Positions 12,601-23,443 of a DNA stretch of 64,000 bases are shown piece after piece. Each line of letters begins with the position of its first letter. Position 1 is the stretch's first letter. A model generated the notes under the pieces. The model was not told where the DNA came from. It saw nothing but the letters and a program-made list of their open reading frames with translations, and ran no database searches. The translations under genes were made by a program, and so were the position numbers. Source of the DNA: Siphlonurus alternatus. Lineage: Eukaryota; Arthropoda; Insecta; Ephemeroptera; Siphlonuridae. The stretch lies in contig OX463784.1 in assembly GCA_949825025.1 (NCBI GenBank), positions 9,617,431-9,681,430 on the forward strand. Reading direction: 5' to 3'.

Positions 12601-15301
12601 TATTAATAAATTGATTTATTTATTAACTTTTTTAAATAAATGAATTTGTAGGGAAAAAAGAATAATAAAACTTTGAAGTTTTGCATTATTTTAAGTGACC
12701 AGATTTGACCTCCGGTTCTCCGTGCATATGACCTTGGGTATTTGACCTTGCGATGAGTCATTGAGTCATTGAGGATTTCGTACAGCTCCTTTCTAAAGGA
12801 GATGGCCATGTTTTAGCAATATTGCATTCTAATATTATTATAAAGACGATCTGTGACGCAGTGGATGTCTGCTTGTCTGTCACTCGGGAGGCTCGAGTTC
12901 GCTCTCAGGTGCAGGTGGCTTTTTTTGCCTCTGCGCTTCGTTCATGCTTTCAAATTAATGGGGTGCTTGCATGTCTGATAAGACTAAGATCAGTGTGTAG
13001 GCTTGACAGGTCTATATGTCCGGCTAGTCCAGGCTGTGGTTGTAGCACCATATAAGGGGAATTCCCAAGACAGTTCACCAATCCACCTTATAAAATCATA
13101 TATTTCTATTAAATCTTATTTGGCTTATACGTTGTGTGATATAGAACTCATCTTCATTATATATCATTATATATTTTTTCAATAGGGCATTAATTTTTCG
13201 TGTCTTTTAAGGTGACATATAGCTATTACCTCAGGTTAACACACTATCTTCAGTCCTAGATTGACCTGGCGGGAGGTACAGCACCTGGTGGCCACCACAG
13301 CCCGTCCTCAGGGTACCAAAGGTTGGCGCAGGAACGGAGTAGGTCTGCAGTACCACCTGAGAAAAGGGTTCGGAGCGCTCGACGCTGCAGCTCTGGTGAC
13401 CGCGGGCAGGAAATTTTCAAGTCTACCTCCGCAAATCAGTATCAACTTTCGTATGATTGGCGGCGTCAGGTGATATTTAAAGTTTTCTTTGAAATTAATT
13501 ATTTATCATATATATTCAATAAATTGGAGCACATATTTAATGGTATAAAATGTAAAACTATAAATATATATAATATTATTTATATTCATTTAATAAAAAA
13601 ATTAATCATTTTAATTAGATACCATTAAATGCAATAAAAAGTGTAATAAAATATCCAAAAATAAATATATACAAAATAAAATTGAACAAAAAACAGCGAT
13701 AATTTCAACAACAAAATCCCAACTGATTTTCTTCCTTCAAAATAGGATTGTGCACCCTCTAGAAAACACAACAATAAGTTTGAACCTGCCGGCTTCCAAG
13801 CTACCCTTGAACAAGTTGGAACATGTTGAGGTCACAGTGACCTTGAACCACTTCCAGAGACGACAGCTTGAGATGTTCATCATATCTCCGTCAGGTAATA
13901 ATGACATTACAATAAACCCAATATCTCCAATGTAGATCAGATTTTGGTACACAGACTTCAGTAAATTAAATCATAGAACTCAAAATTGGATTATAATAAT
14001 ATTCGATTGTTATTTTTATTTCAGAATATATTATTAGGAACGTCGAGTATAGTGTTTTAAAATTACATAGCTGTACTGTAGAGCTTTTAGTTATAACAGC
14101 CTTTTTAGACATAAAACTAAGAGGACTACTGTCAGAACTAAAATGGTGTACCATGTACCTGTCTCCTTAATAGATTTTATATTGAACTGAATTATAAATT
14201 ATAGCTCTCTGCACCAGGCGCGGATCCAGAAAAAAAAAAATTCGGGAGGGGCTGCCTCCATAAGGCCAATGTTAAAAAAAAATTTGGAGTGGGGAAAATG
14301 CCTATATTGCTCATGTTAAATCCAAAATTTCATGGGGGGAGGGCTGCAGCACCCCCAGCCCACCCCCTGGATCCGCGCCTGCTCTGCACATGCTTCTACT
14401 TTACTTCACAGTGGCAACTTGCCTGGAAAAGCTCAAATATAATTAAAAACTTGAAAATGAAAATTATACACAATGAGATATTAGAATGTGAAAATTTTAA
14501 ATCGAAAAAAGGGGTAAAAATTCACAGTACCGTATTTTTACCCCTTCTTTCGATTAAGCCACTAAAATTTTCACATTCTAATATCTCATTGGGGGGGGGG
14601 GGGGGAGGGAGCATAGAGAAATTCTGCTTTTTTATAATATTTATTTTATTTGCTATATTTAAAATGTAAAATAATTATTTAAATATGCTGAATAATTTTT
14701 TTTAAAATATGTTTATTTGATTATTATAATTGTAAAAATAACGCATTAATAATAAATTTAAAATAGTATAATATTATACTTAATATTTATTAATTTTAAT
14801 TCATTTTTGTATATAAAATTTAAACCACAGAACCATGGTATTTACGTTAAAAAAGAAATTTTTACGGCGGTTGACATAAGTAGGGAGTTAAGATTAATAT
14901 CAAATAATTATGAAATACTAGAAACTGTTAGCAATAAGAAATATATACATTAAATTTAATTATAACTCGAGTAATGCACGGTGATTACACTAATCTACCT
15001 CAATGTTTGTTTATTTTTTTAATTAGCATCTTATAGCAAGTACGTATCAAACTCCCTTAAAAAAGAAAATTAATATGAATATATGATTGCAGGAACTGAA
15101 TCTCAAGTTTTGACTCAACGACCTTTGGACCAAAGTTTCCACGGTTTCCAAGACTGGCCGTTCATGTCGGTACATTTTTGGCTTGAAGATCCGGTGGGTC
15201 AGTGGAGTTTTGTGATAGCAAATCGCTCGAAGCAGCCCGGGGTGTTGAAGTTAGTGCATATTACATTACATGGCTACAGAGAGAAGAAGTATTGGGGATG
15301 A
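3387..15301 (+). CDS. Divergent subtilisin/kexin-type proprotein convertase (12 exons)
   Basis: A secreted serine endoprotease of the furin/kexin family, expected to cut precursors at basic sites in the secretory pathway. Joining 3387-3551, 7165-7266, 7555-7884, 8800-8946, 9507-9672, 10162-10337, 10761-10890, 11377-11459, 12153-12253, 13254-13469, 13746-13894 and 15093-15301 gives an uninterrupted 657-residue protein ending in TGA, with GT..AG at every junction. Order: signal peptide (about 1-20), prodomain (about 25-115), catalytic domain (about 195-500), P-domain (about 520-650). Asp234 (LDDGV), His275 (NHGT), oxyanion Asn377 (GNGG) and Ser450 (GTSAAAPLAAG) are all present, so it is probably active. 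The oxyanion Asn argues against PC2, which has Asp there. No transmembrane segment or Cys-rich tail follows the P-domain, unlike furin. Residues about 116-195 hold an unusual insert with NST repeats. Assignment to a named convertase is not possible by eye. Confidence 0.93.
3953..4312. mobile_element. Palindromic element with inverted ends
   Basis: The left end (CATCCCAGTATTCG at 3953) is repeated as an inverted, partly diverged copy ending at 4312 (CGAATGCTGGGATG), and GGAAACC...CCTCAGTCAGGACG is shared by both arms. A smaller hairpin (AAGCCTGAGGAACC...CCCAGGCTTTTT) lies inside at about 4180-4215. Related fragments occur near 11980 and 20577-20690. It lies in intron 1 of the convertase gene. 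Confidence 0.6.
4313..4472. mobile_element. hAT-like MITE (copy 1)
   Basis: Terminal inverted repeats CAGGTGCGGATCCAG and CTGGATCCGCGCCTG are flanked by an exact 8-bp direct duplication, ctgggatg (4305-4312 and 4473-4480). An 8-bp duplication is characteristic of hAT transposition. The interior has G-rich and C-rich runs and no coding capacity. It inserted at the very end of the palindromic element 3953-4312. Confidence 0.85.
6131..6332. mobile_element. Tc1/mariner-like MITE, diverged copy
   Basis: Inverted ends contain the family words GGAAGTAGCGGAAGTGTGAAG and CACTTCCGGCTACTTTCGG and close on AATTTGACTG followed by TA. It is a member of the family clustered at 22.3-24.1 kb. Confidence 0.65.
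6599..6627. repeat. (TA)n microsatellite
   Basis: An uninterrupted run of alternating A and T in intron 1 of the convertase gene. Confidence 0.85.
7165..7266 (+). CDS. Convertase exon 2: prodomain
   Basis: Residues 56-89, preceded by TTTTACAG and followed by GTGAGG, phase 0 at both ends. It continues the prodomain fold (NHFHLVE corresponds to the family's strand after the first helix). Confidence 0.85.
7555..7884 (+). CDS. Convertase exon 3: prodomain end, variable insert, mature N-terminus
   Basis: Residues 90-199. VTWAQQQ corresponds to the family's end-of-prodomain 'V-W-EQQ' motif. A basic cluster PRRKARK is the likely autocleavage site. Three NST glycosylation sequons follow in a short repeat. 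A segment beginning LNDVL occurs twice, and the second copy runs into the family's mature start, DPFYPLQWYL. The donor is GTAAGA, phase 0. Confidence 0.88.
8800..8946 (+). CDS. Convertase exon 4: catalytic Asp
   Basis: Residues 200-248. Contains GRGVTLFVLDDGV with the catalytic Asp234 and ends at the NNY that follows it in this family. The acceptor is TTTTTACAG and the donor GTGAGT. Confidence 0.92.
9209..9366. repeat. Inverted repeat in convertase intron 4
   Basis: GCCGGTATTA at the left is matched by TAATACCGGC at the right, and TTTTTCCTTACAAGAAAA by TTTTCTTGTAAGGAAAAA. It is probably a short palindromic transposon remnant. Confidence 0.6.
9507..9672 (+). CDS. Convertase exon 5: catalytic His
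   Basis: Residues 249-303 plus one base. Contains DDNHGTYCAA with His275. The family usually has HGTRCAGE here, so Arg to Tyr and Gly to Ala are departures. CGVGIAYEAKVGG matches the conserved strand that follows. The acceptor TTGAAG is weak; the donor is GTGAGT, phase 1. Confidence 0.9.
10162..10337 (+). CDS. Convertase exon 6: catalytic domain core
   Basis: Residues 304-362. ASASWGPKDNG and VDGPGPLALQAL match the strongly conserved SASWGP-D-G and DGP segments of kexin-type enzymes. The following intron consists mostly of a palindromic MITE. Confidence 0.92.
10391..10705. mobile_element. Palindromic MITE with TGACGTCA-type core (copy 1)
   Basis: Inverted arms run from TATCGATCTCAA to TTGAGATCGATA and share GCAAA-TTATGCTA, GGGAACTATTTTTAAAAAA and GTGACGTCAC. 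It fills about three quarters of the 423-bp intron between convertase exons 6 and 7. A close copy is at 32020-32342, and older relatives are near 20694, 22170, 29760 and 39240. Confidence 0.75.
10761..10890 (+). CDS. Convertase exon 7: oxyanion-hole Asn
   Basis: Residues 363-405 plus one base. GRGAIYVWAVGNGG supplies Asn377 of the oxyanion hole. The acceptor is CCTTCAG and the donor GTTGGT, phase 1. Confidence 0.92.
11377..11459 (+). CDS. Convertase exon 8
   Basis: Residues 406-433. YSEPCASILASAFVGG corresponds to the YSE-C---LA---SG segment before the catalytic Ser. The donor is GTAAGT. Confidence 0.9.
12153..12253 (+). CDS. Convertase exon 9: catalytic Ser
   Basis: Residues 434-466 plus two bases. 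GTSAAAPLAAGIIALLL carries Ser450; the family consensus is GTSASAPLAAG. The donor is GTACAT, phase 2. The split codon restores the Asn of the 'ANP-LTWR' segment in the next exon. Confidence 0.9.
12845..13060 (+). mobile_element. Possible tRNA-derived SINE
   Basis: A box-A-like GACGCAGTGGATGTCTGC and a box-B-like GGCTCGAGTTCGCTCTC are spaced as in a tRNA-derived RNA polymerase III promoter. The piece is not a tRNA gene, because no cloverleaf closes. GC content differs clearly from the intron around it. The right boundary is uncertain. Confidence 0.4.
13254..13469 (+). CDS. Convertase exon 10: end of catalytic domain, start of P-domain
   Basis: Residues 467-538 plus two bases. LTWREVQHLVATTA and the later GFGALDAAALV match the conserved C-terminal helices of the kexin catalytic domain. 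The acceptor is ATCTTCAG and the donor GTGATA. Confidence 0.9.
13746..13894 (+). CDS. Convertase exon 11: P-domain
   Basis: Residues 539-588 plus one base. LEHVEVTVTLNHFQRRQLEMFIISPSG aligns with the P-domain strand pair. The family's RRGDL is replaced by RRQLE, so the RGD tripeptide is missing. The donor is GTAATA. Confidence 0.88.
14215..14381. mobile_element. hAT-like MITE (copy 2)
   Basis: It has the same terminal repeats and G-run interior as 4313-4472, here with 8-bp duplication ctctgcac at 14207-14214 and 14382-14389. It lies in the last intron of the convertase gene. A right-end remnant of the family is at 26246-26263. Confidence 0.85.
14471..14591. repeat. Perfect-ended inverted repeat
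   Basis: CAATGAGATATTAGAATGTG on the left is matched by CACATTCTAATATCTCATTG (last C/G adjusted) on the right. The arms continue inward through AAAATTTT and GGGGTAAAAAT. A G run follows directly at 14591-14604. Confidence 0.7.
15093..15301 (+). CDS. Convertase exon 12: P-domain end and stop
   Basis: Residues 589-657 and TGA. FQDWPFMSVHFWLEDPVGQW matches the W-F-T-H-W-E-P-G-W core of the P-domain. The protein ends soon after the last strand (LHGYREKKYWG) with no membrane anchor. AATAAA follows at 15513. Confidence 0.9.
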
Positions 15302-15512
15302 ACCGAAACAGAAATATATTTATAGCAAATTATAAATTACAATTGTCGATACATTTTGTTGTATTTTTTTTTTTTTTTTTAAATTGTAAGTAAATTATAT
15401 ATAGGTTATTTTGTACCACTTAGGCGTGTCCTGGTGCACAGTTGTGCCTCGTATAATTCTCTTTTTGATATTAATTAATTAATTAATTAATTGTTGTAAA
15501 ATTTAATGGTAA

Positions 15513-15522
15513 AATAAATAAA
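15513..15522 (+). terminator. Candidate poly(A) signals of the convertase gene
   Basis: Two overlapping AATAAA hexamers lie about 210 bp after the TGA. AATAAA is frequent in AT-rich DNA, so this rests on position only. Confidence 0.45.
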
Positions 15523-16261
15523 TTAGAAAAATTATTAATATTAAACAAAATTAAAGGTGTTTCCATTTATATAAACTTATATTCTTATAAATTCAATTTT
15601 TTATTAAAAATAAAATTGTCATTTTAATATAATAGCAAAATTATTTAATAAATGCTGTGACTGAGTAGGATCAAATAATAAATGTTTGTAAAGCATATTA
15701 TTTAAGCTGGGAGTTTCTTTATTATGATGAAAAATACTGCACCAGCATAATGACTGTAAATGTATTTACATTATAAATTATTTCAAATGTCAACTTTGTT
15801 AAAGAAATCGCACAATCTTAATATTTTTCTGGTTGACTTTTTCTTTATCTGTATCTCATTATGATTCGTTTTACACATAGAAAGATAAAACTTTATATGG
15901 AAAAATGTAGCTTAGAGATTCCTTGGATGGTCTTAAAATATTTTACAACTTCGTTCCAACTTTATGATCTTACCACATGCATGAGAAATACAGTACAGCA
16001 ACGTTAACATCATGGTCGGAAGTATGGGTAATATTCGTAATTATATCTTGAAACTGTTTGAATATTAATCTCATCTTCCATGTAATATTTTATAATTAAA
16101 TTTTGATTTTAAAAAAATGGAACTTTTCTGTTACTGGTGGGAACATTAAATTCACTGGACTGTATTCCGTCTCCTGAGAGTTATGCATACCATTCAACAC
16201 AGCTGCAAGCAGTGTTGCATACTCATCAGAATGTTTCAATTTTCTGCTGACACTTTGGAGT

Positions 16262-16449
16262 AAAGGGGCATTTCCATGGAGCGTTGTCGAGCGGGGCTTG
16301 GCGGCGCGAGAAAAGCGCACTTGCTTCAATCTCGTATGGTAGCCATGTTGGCAAAAAAACGCTCCCCGCAAGGCGAGGAAATTCCGAGCCTCTGATTGGC
16401 TATGGCACGCGATTTTCTCGCTTTCCACGCTTCATGGAAATGCCCCTTA
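16262..16449. mobile_element. MITE-like inverted repeat
   Basis: Ends AAGGGGCATTTCCATGGAGCG and CGCTTCATGGAAATGCCCCTT are inverted copies. The interior is GC-rich with CGCGAGAAAAGCGC words. A related element with the same end words is at 36684-36842. Confidence 0.65.
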
Positions 16450-18289
16450 AAGCGAACGTTCCCCCCATACAGATATTATGAAGGAAGTTGCAATGTCCAC
16501 TGTACAACCTTTACGAAGTTTTTTTATTGCATATTTGGATAAAGGACCTCGAGTTATGTACTGTCAATTTTTTTAAAGATTTTTTTAATACGTATTATTT
16601 ATTGTATATGTTAATACTCTTAAAATCGTGCTGAGAAACGCTGTGACGTCATATTCATGCACGTATTTAACACACAAGCATAGGAATGACTATGACGTCA
16701 CACCGGTTTCTTCTAAATTTTAAGAAAAATTATATTTTTGCTTGTTGAAACGGAGATAAACATTTAAAAAAAACATACCTTTATCATTTTAGAGTTAGAA
16801 CGATGTACTAGCTTTGAAGTTAACATGCAAATAATAGCATCCTTATAAACAAATAATAAACCATGTTCGAATAAATTCAATACTTGATAAGGTGAAAATA
16901 TCATGTTTTTGGAATTCCATTTTTAAAGGTAAAGTAATCAAGGTAATTAGTTTAATAATCAATATAACATCATGTATAGCAAAATTTCTGACAAATAATT
17001 GTATAATATGAAAACATTTTCGTATGAGTTTTGTATTGATATAATTATTTTATCATTGTTACAGACACAATATTGTTTGTAGGTCATATACATTTTTAAT
17101 CATGATATATTTTATTTAAAAAACAATGATATAATATTTCACTGTAATTCTATGACAAAAGTGATGATACATTTGATAAATTAAATTTGTACGAAACAAG
17201 GATGCTGTCAATATTTCATATTGACGCTGCAGTAAACTGCATCCATGCAATGAAATGTCTGTGTTTTTTTCTTGCAATAATAAATCATGTAATGCATTAC
17301 ATATCAAGGTAAACATGTATTGCAGGTAACCTAATGTTGAATATGGTTGCTTATGCAATAAAGTACATTAATATTGTGTTGTTTTTTTCTTACTATATAA
17401 TTGAATACCTTGAAATTTATTTACCGTCTATTATAGCAACACAATATCACAAAAATCATGTACAATAAGTTTGCTCATTGTTAATAAATTATTAAAATAT
17501 AATTTTTATTATAAATTAATTATTTCTACATGTTTTTTTTATGATTTTATAATTTAAAGTAATTAAAAATTTTTGTTATATTTTAATGAAAACTGAAATG
17601 TAGACATTTATATGTATTAATTATTGTATAATATAAATATCTTATAAATTTTGTAATAATATAATTATATTAAAACAAACAATAGTATTTAAAAATAACA
17701 ATGCTACTCTCATTGGGCTAGAAAAGCAATGCGAGAAGGATTTATGCGTTTCCGTATCTAAAGAGAAAATCATCATTTAATGAATGTATTACTCTTTTAA
17801 TTATCATAGAACGTGTACTATATAAATATGACTTTATTTTCATGATAATCACAGCAATCGATGTAAAATTGTAAATTTTTAACAGAATTTGTAATTTTAA
17901 TCTTTAAAGTATACTTTAAAACGTGTGGCGTATATGTCTATTTTATTTGAGCTGCATGCAGTTCTTAAAACAAAAAATTTATTAATTTAACAAAAACATA
18001 ATCAAGTAGTAATTAAGTGACAAAAATAGTGGATTGTTTTATAAAAACAACAGATTCTACAATATTTTTTATAAGGTATGTACGTACGTATACTGCGTTA
18101 TATGATTACATTTTAAAGTCATTATTTTTTTCCCTAATTAATTTATTTTTAAACAGCGCTTGAAAGATATTAGGTCACAATATTAATATTTATTATAAGT
18201 TTATAGTGTCTTAGTTTTTTATTTTTCTTTTTAAAAAATTAAAATTAATATCATTAAAATTAAAATCATCATCTCGTCATTAAAATCAT

Positions 18290-18600
18290 CTTTCTTTTGC
18301 TCAAAACTAGATGTGCTCAAAATTTTGCTCCAAACCCGAAATAAAATATTATTTCGACTTTTGCTCAAACCGCGATGCGCAGAACTAGTTTTGCTCAAAA
18401 TGAAATGCGCCAAAGCCGAAGTAAAATCTCATATCGGCTTTGCCTTTGGCGCATTTCGATTTGAGCAGATCTAGTTTTGTTTAAAATGAAATGCGCCAAA
18501 GCCGAAAAAAAAAATCACTTCGGCTTTGGCTCATTTCGTGATGCGCAGAACTAGATGTGAGCATTTTTTTCGGCTTTTGCCCGAATTCGGCTTTGGGTGC
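18290..18600. repeat. Compound direct/inverted repeat built on AAATGCGCCAAAGCCGAA
   Basis: AAATGCGCCAAAGCCGAA occurs directly twice (near 18402 and 18488), and its inverse, CGGCTTTGGCGCATTTCG-like words, twice more. CAGAACTAG and TTTTGCTCAAA recur between them. It encodes nothing recognisable and is probably a degraded palindromic transposon. Confidence 0.5.
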
Positions 18601-20693
18601 TAACATATACACTAGAATGTTAAACGTTCCATCTAAAAGTCAATAAAGTTTGTAACTTCTAATTATTTCGTGATTTGTTTATGTCTTAATCTCTTAATTT
18701 TCTTAATTATTACTGATTCAATTCATGTGGCTTTTATATTTCAAGAGCAGAACTGACGGGGAAAGTCCAAAATTTGCTCCCATGTAGCTCTGGCAATATA
18801 ACTGAGTAATGCAAAACAAAATTTAAAAACATTAAAACACTAGTTTTCAATATCTTTATTATCTTTCCTTCAATTAATTGTTTTTATATACTTTTGCCAT
18901 GTTTTCATTAATTTTTAGATTGTTATGAGATGAAACTGAAAACATTATTTTTGACTTGACTTCGCTGCCATCATATTTTATCATTTTTATTTTATGTGGA
19001 ATTATTTATTTTATTTACTGTAATTTTTCATTCAGTAAAATTGTTTCTCTTTTAAAATTTTAAATCACATTAGAGAGAAAAATATAAAATGTATTTTCTG
19101 CGGATTAACAAATTGTATATTTTATAATACAAAATACAATTTTATTCTGAAATAAAATATTTATCTTCAATATTAGACAATATAATTATAATCCATAATT
19201 TGTTTAAATTTACAATTTATTTTTTATATCAACATCGAAAATAGAATTTAATTTGAATATATAGAGAAATTAATATGATTATGGTAAAATACATAGAAAC
19301 TTCTCATATATTTTGCCAATTTAACTTTAATTTTACAATAAAATACAGTAAACTAAGAATAGAACTCCCTATATATAACTATTTTCTGTATAATTTTCTA
19401 TACCATAAAGTTCTACATAATTTGCTAGCTGGTAAGAAGTTTGATCAAAATGATGGTAAATCGTTGCCACCATATGCTAGAATTCTCACATACCAATATC
19501 TGATGGAGGCGGCATCATCTGCACTTTCGTATTGAAATTACATGCAAATTTATTCAAATCTATACATGCACAAAGTTTTGACTTACTTTTCTAGGCCAAT
19601 TGTATAAGACTTTATATAAATATAAAAAAAAGTTTTAAGTACTTTAATGTATAAAGCTAGGAAAAACATAAAAGGTATTGAAAATTCATTTGAGAGTATT
19701 TTAGAAATAGAATTTTTATAATTATATTCCATTAAAGACAAGGTACTATTTTTATTAAACAGGTGCATGGAACTTTTATTGATGAAAATTATCCAACACT
19801 ATAATATATAAATCATTAGGAAAATTTTTATATTAAAATTTATGCACCAAGATATAATTTTTTTTTCTTTTTTGCAATGCTAGTCTGTTCGGAAATGCAA
19901 AATCGATTTATAAATCTAATAAACCATGAGGTTCTGTGAATAATTAATAATTAAGATATACAGTTGGAAGATGCAACTTTTCTATTACATTCGTTGATAG
20001 AAAATTAATTTAAGAATATTCATAATACAAAAAATAATTTAATGTATATTTTTGAATTAAAAACATTAAATAACAAAAATATTGTTATAAAATTCTAGAT
20101 TATATTTTATAATTTAAAATGTAATAATTTTAAAACGAAAAAATACATCATAATAATTAAATAGCACGTACATATTTTAGATGTATAACACTGTAAACAC
20201 TGTTCTTTAAATCATAATCTACATTTTATTGCACATTACATATTAGCGAACTATTGCACCTAAAATAGATTATGAGAAATCCTTTCTTGCCTTTTCTCTC
20301 AGTTCATGAAAAATTGTACGATGAGATTAATTTGTTTTCTTCGTGTTGAATTGTAGAGAAAATATTCTCATGAACTATAATTACTCTCTAGGATATATTT
20401 TACTTCACCCGTAGATCATGACAAAAGCACCAGTTAGACGTGATGATATTCCCGTTAAAATGCAAGTCAGTACATGAACAACAGCAAACTTTATACTACT
20501 CTTTGTATGTTTTTCTGTGCTCTTACATCTCCAAGACATTGTCGTATCAGCAGGTGCATCAGAGCAGGTGTGTTTACCACTGAGGAAACCAGGAAACCTA
20601 AGTTGTAATGGTCTGCGTGATATATTCCAATATGTCTTTCACGCAGAAATTTACCATTTCTAATTGAGAAAAACCAGGAAACCATAAGTCAAA

Positions 20694-20974
20694 TGGAGTA
20701 TCGACCTCAAAATTTTGTATTGAAGAAATTAATACAGGGTGCAAAGTTATGCTACTTTTCGTAGAGTCCAGTTTTTTTTTTTTTTTTTTTTTTTAATATT
20801 CAAAGTCCATTTAATGATGTCAATAAAAGGATCGCCGCAAAAAGGGGTATGGTCTTTAAAAACGAACTTTCAGTAACTTTTGAAAAATAGTTACTGCATG
20901 GGCTCTAAAAAATCTGAAAACGGAGTGGCACAACTTTGCATCCTCTATCCATTTTTGCAATAATTTTTTTCGTC
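20694..20974. mobile_element. Diverged palindromic MITE, 10391-type
   Basis: Left end GGAGTATCGACCTCAA with GGGTGCAAAGTTATGCTA, right part GGGCTCTAAAAAATCTGAAAA and GCATCCTCTATCCATTTTTGC. This is the same order as in 10391-10705. The arms are eroded and a long T run has expanded inside. Confidence 0.6.
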
Positions 20975-21346
20975 GGTCACAAATTGTGTCTGGTTGATCA
21001 CTTTTAATTTACAAGGTTATACATTTATTGATATTTATTTTATTTTAAAATTTAATAAATTTTATTTAATTAATATTTTAATATGATGAAGAAACCCAAG
21101 CTACAATGGTCGGTGACAGAATATAATTATTTAACAATTTTACGTGAAAAACGTTTAGGTAAATTTCGTTTTTTCCAGCGACATTCTTAATAAAGAGATA
21201 TTTGTTAATTTTATTAAATAAACACTATAACCCTTAGTTGAATATTATCGTCCTTAATTAACTTATTCTATATAAAATCAAAACTCGTATTGTTGCATCT
21301 AGAATGCACATAATTTTTATTTTATAATTTTATTTATTTTTTTTTT

Positions 21347-21516
21347 ACAAAGCACTTTAACCCCAACTTAAGCCTCAATTTTTATCCCTGGTGCTAAACA
21401 TGGTGCTAAACTAGGGGCTAACCATGTTAAGCACCTAGTTTAGCACCATTTTTAGTACCGGGGATAAAAATTGAGGCTAAATTGGGGGTTAAAGTGCTTT
21501 GTGAATGCCTCCCATT
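21347..21516. mobile_element. Palindromic MITE, 'ACAAAGCACTTTAACCCC' family (copy 1)
   Basis: ACAAAGCACTTTAACCCC at the left is mirrored by GGGGTTAAAGTGCTTTGT at the right, with GGTGCTAAAC and GGGGATAAAAATTGAGGC words in the arms. The outer GGGGGACATTC end seen in other copies is missing at the left. Confidence 0.75.
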
Positions 21517-22291
21517 GTTTACTAATAATGAGGGTGAAGTGTGCTCATATTTCACAATCTCGTTTTTTGTTTGTTTTTTTTTTCATTTGAAAAATGGAAC
21601 ATATATTCTATTTTTTAAGATAGAAAATGGTATTAGGAAAAGAATCTTAACCCAACACTTGATTAGATTTTTGGTAGATATTCTTATGTCGATTATCTGA
21701 TTCATCGTACCTCCTATTTTAAACCTATATGGTTCTTTTATCGATGCATTCCTGTTGTAAGTAGAGCACCACCAAGATATTTCATTGCATTAAAGCACTC
21801 CCGTCTAGCAATGTGTGTATAAAAAAAAAGTTAAAACCCAGATCTTGTTCCTTTTATTTGAACCACTCTCAAGGTATCTAAGAAACAACGTGAATTAGTA
21901 ATAATATACTAAGAGCTTCATCATCTTACTTATATTATTTATATCAGCTAATATGGATCTTAATCTAATTTATATACTATATACAGTATATAACATCAAA
22001 GGATGACCTAAATTTTAAAATTTTAAAGGAAGTTTTATAATCAGTACTTTTAAGAATTACATAAATTTTTGTCTCGTAATAATATATTAATGTTTATGAT
22101 TTCGTCGATTTTACATTGAATTAAATAATGTAAAATGTAAAATTAAATGGCTAAATAAAGCCTATTCTCAAAAACGGATAAAGGAGAAAGAAAATCAGAG
22201 TAGCATAACTTTGCACCCTCTGTCCATTTCTGCATTTTCATGTAAGTTGTAAATTGTTAAAAACAACAAATCCCACCAGGAAGATTGTTGC

Positions 22292-22512
22292 TACAGTCAA
22301 ATTTAAATAATATTACTTCCGGAAGTAGCCGGAAATGAAAGGTTTTCTGGTCTTCCTCTTCGCATTTCAGCTTTGAAATTTCATACTTAGGTCAGTACTT
22401 CTACTTCAAACCATTATTATATAAAATTTTAAAAATGAATTACAAACAGAAGGGCTGCAAACTTCACACTTCCGGCTACTTCCGGAAGGAATTTCAAATT
22501 AATTTAACTGTA
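22292..22512. mobile_element. Tc1/mariner-like MITE (cluster copy 1)
   Basis: It starts TACAGTCAAA and ends TTAACTGTA, with inverted ACTTCCGGAAGTAGCCGG / CCGGCTACTTCCGGAAG arms and TA at each boundary, as expected for Tc1/mariner-type insertion. Confidence 0.75.
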
Positions 22513-22898
22513 ATCGATGACTCATCGAGTTGAGGTTTTGGTAACGTCCTTGTTTTTGTTATTTTTGTACGTACCTCTTGCGCAAAAGTGGAGGGGCGAA
22601 GCGGTTTTTTCCTACTTATCTAATAAACACTGTCATGTTATACTGTATTACTTCAAGTTTTTAATTTCAGTAATGTGTATTATCAGTCGTGCGTGTTGAC
22701 AGTGCAAATAAAATTTAAAATAAAAAAAATTGAAAGTTAGTATAAAAAGACATAAAGAGTAAATATTTACAAGGAAGTTATGAAACTTTTTTATATAAAT
22801 ATTAAGTGTATGTAAAAACAGTAGATTTCTTGTGTAACTGGGGAGTTAATTTACAACGTAAACATTAGTCACAAAAACAAGGCGAGTTTAATATTGTA

Positions 22899-23105
22899 TA
22901 CAGTCAAATCAATTTAAGATTCCCGCCGGAAGTACCCAGAAGTGAGAGGTTTCTGTCCTTCCTGTTAGCATTTCAAATTTGAAATTTTGACGACAAGTTT
23001 GTATGAAAAGTACCAACGTGCTTTCAAATTTTCAAGACTCGGACATGAACAAGATAACCAGAAACCTCTCACTTCCGGAAGGAATGTTACATAAATATGA
23101 TTGTA
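22899..23105. mobile_element. Tc1/mariner-like MITE (cluster copy 2)
   Basis: Begins TACAGTCAAATCAATTT and ends ATGATTGTA. The arms contain CCGGAAGTACCCAGAAGTGAGAGG and its inverse. Confidence 0.7.
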
Positions 23106-23443
23106 TCATCGTGTGTGTTTTTTTAAGTAAAAATATGACATGAAGTGCAAAAAAACGTTGAATTACCTAAATAACGTAAGGCTGATCGCACACAGACACG
23201 TAATACTGTGATCGTAAGTATACGATCGTACGATTCTCATTTAGAACTAGTTTTAAATTTCTTATCATACGAAGGCATACAATACGAAGCTATGTGCGCG
23301 GCTACACCTGATTGCATAGGTTCTTACTTTATAGACCAAGCGCTGCGAAATCATGCGAGATGAGACAACCATTTATACTGAAATATTTAGTTGGATGTCA
23401 TTGTTTTGATATCAGAGCTTTGTAACTGGCTAAAGTAAACGTG

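Larger units (their letters stand above)
15302..22291. other. Gene-free, AT-rich, repeat-bearing interval
   Basis: No exon chain or recognisable protein could be supported on either strand. Apart from the repeats listed separately (16262-16449, 18290-18600, 20694-20974, 21347-21516), the DNA is AT-rich without visible structure. Confidence 0.6.

Noticed and set aside
16096..16428. Minus-strand 110-codon reading frame
   Set aside because: It overlaps the inverted repeat at 16262-16449. The GC-rich palindrome explains the lack of stops, and no domain is seen.
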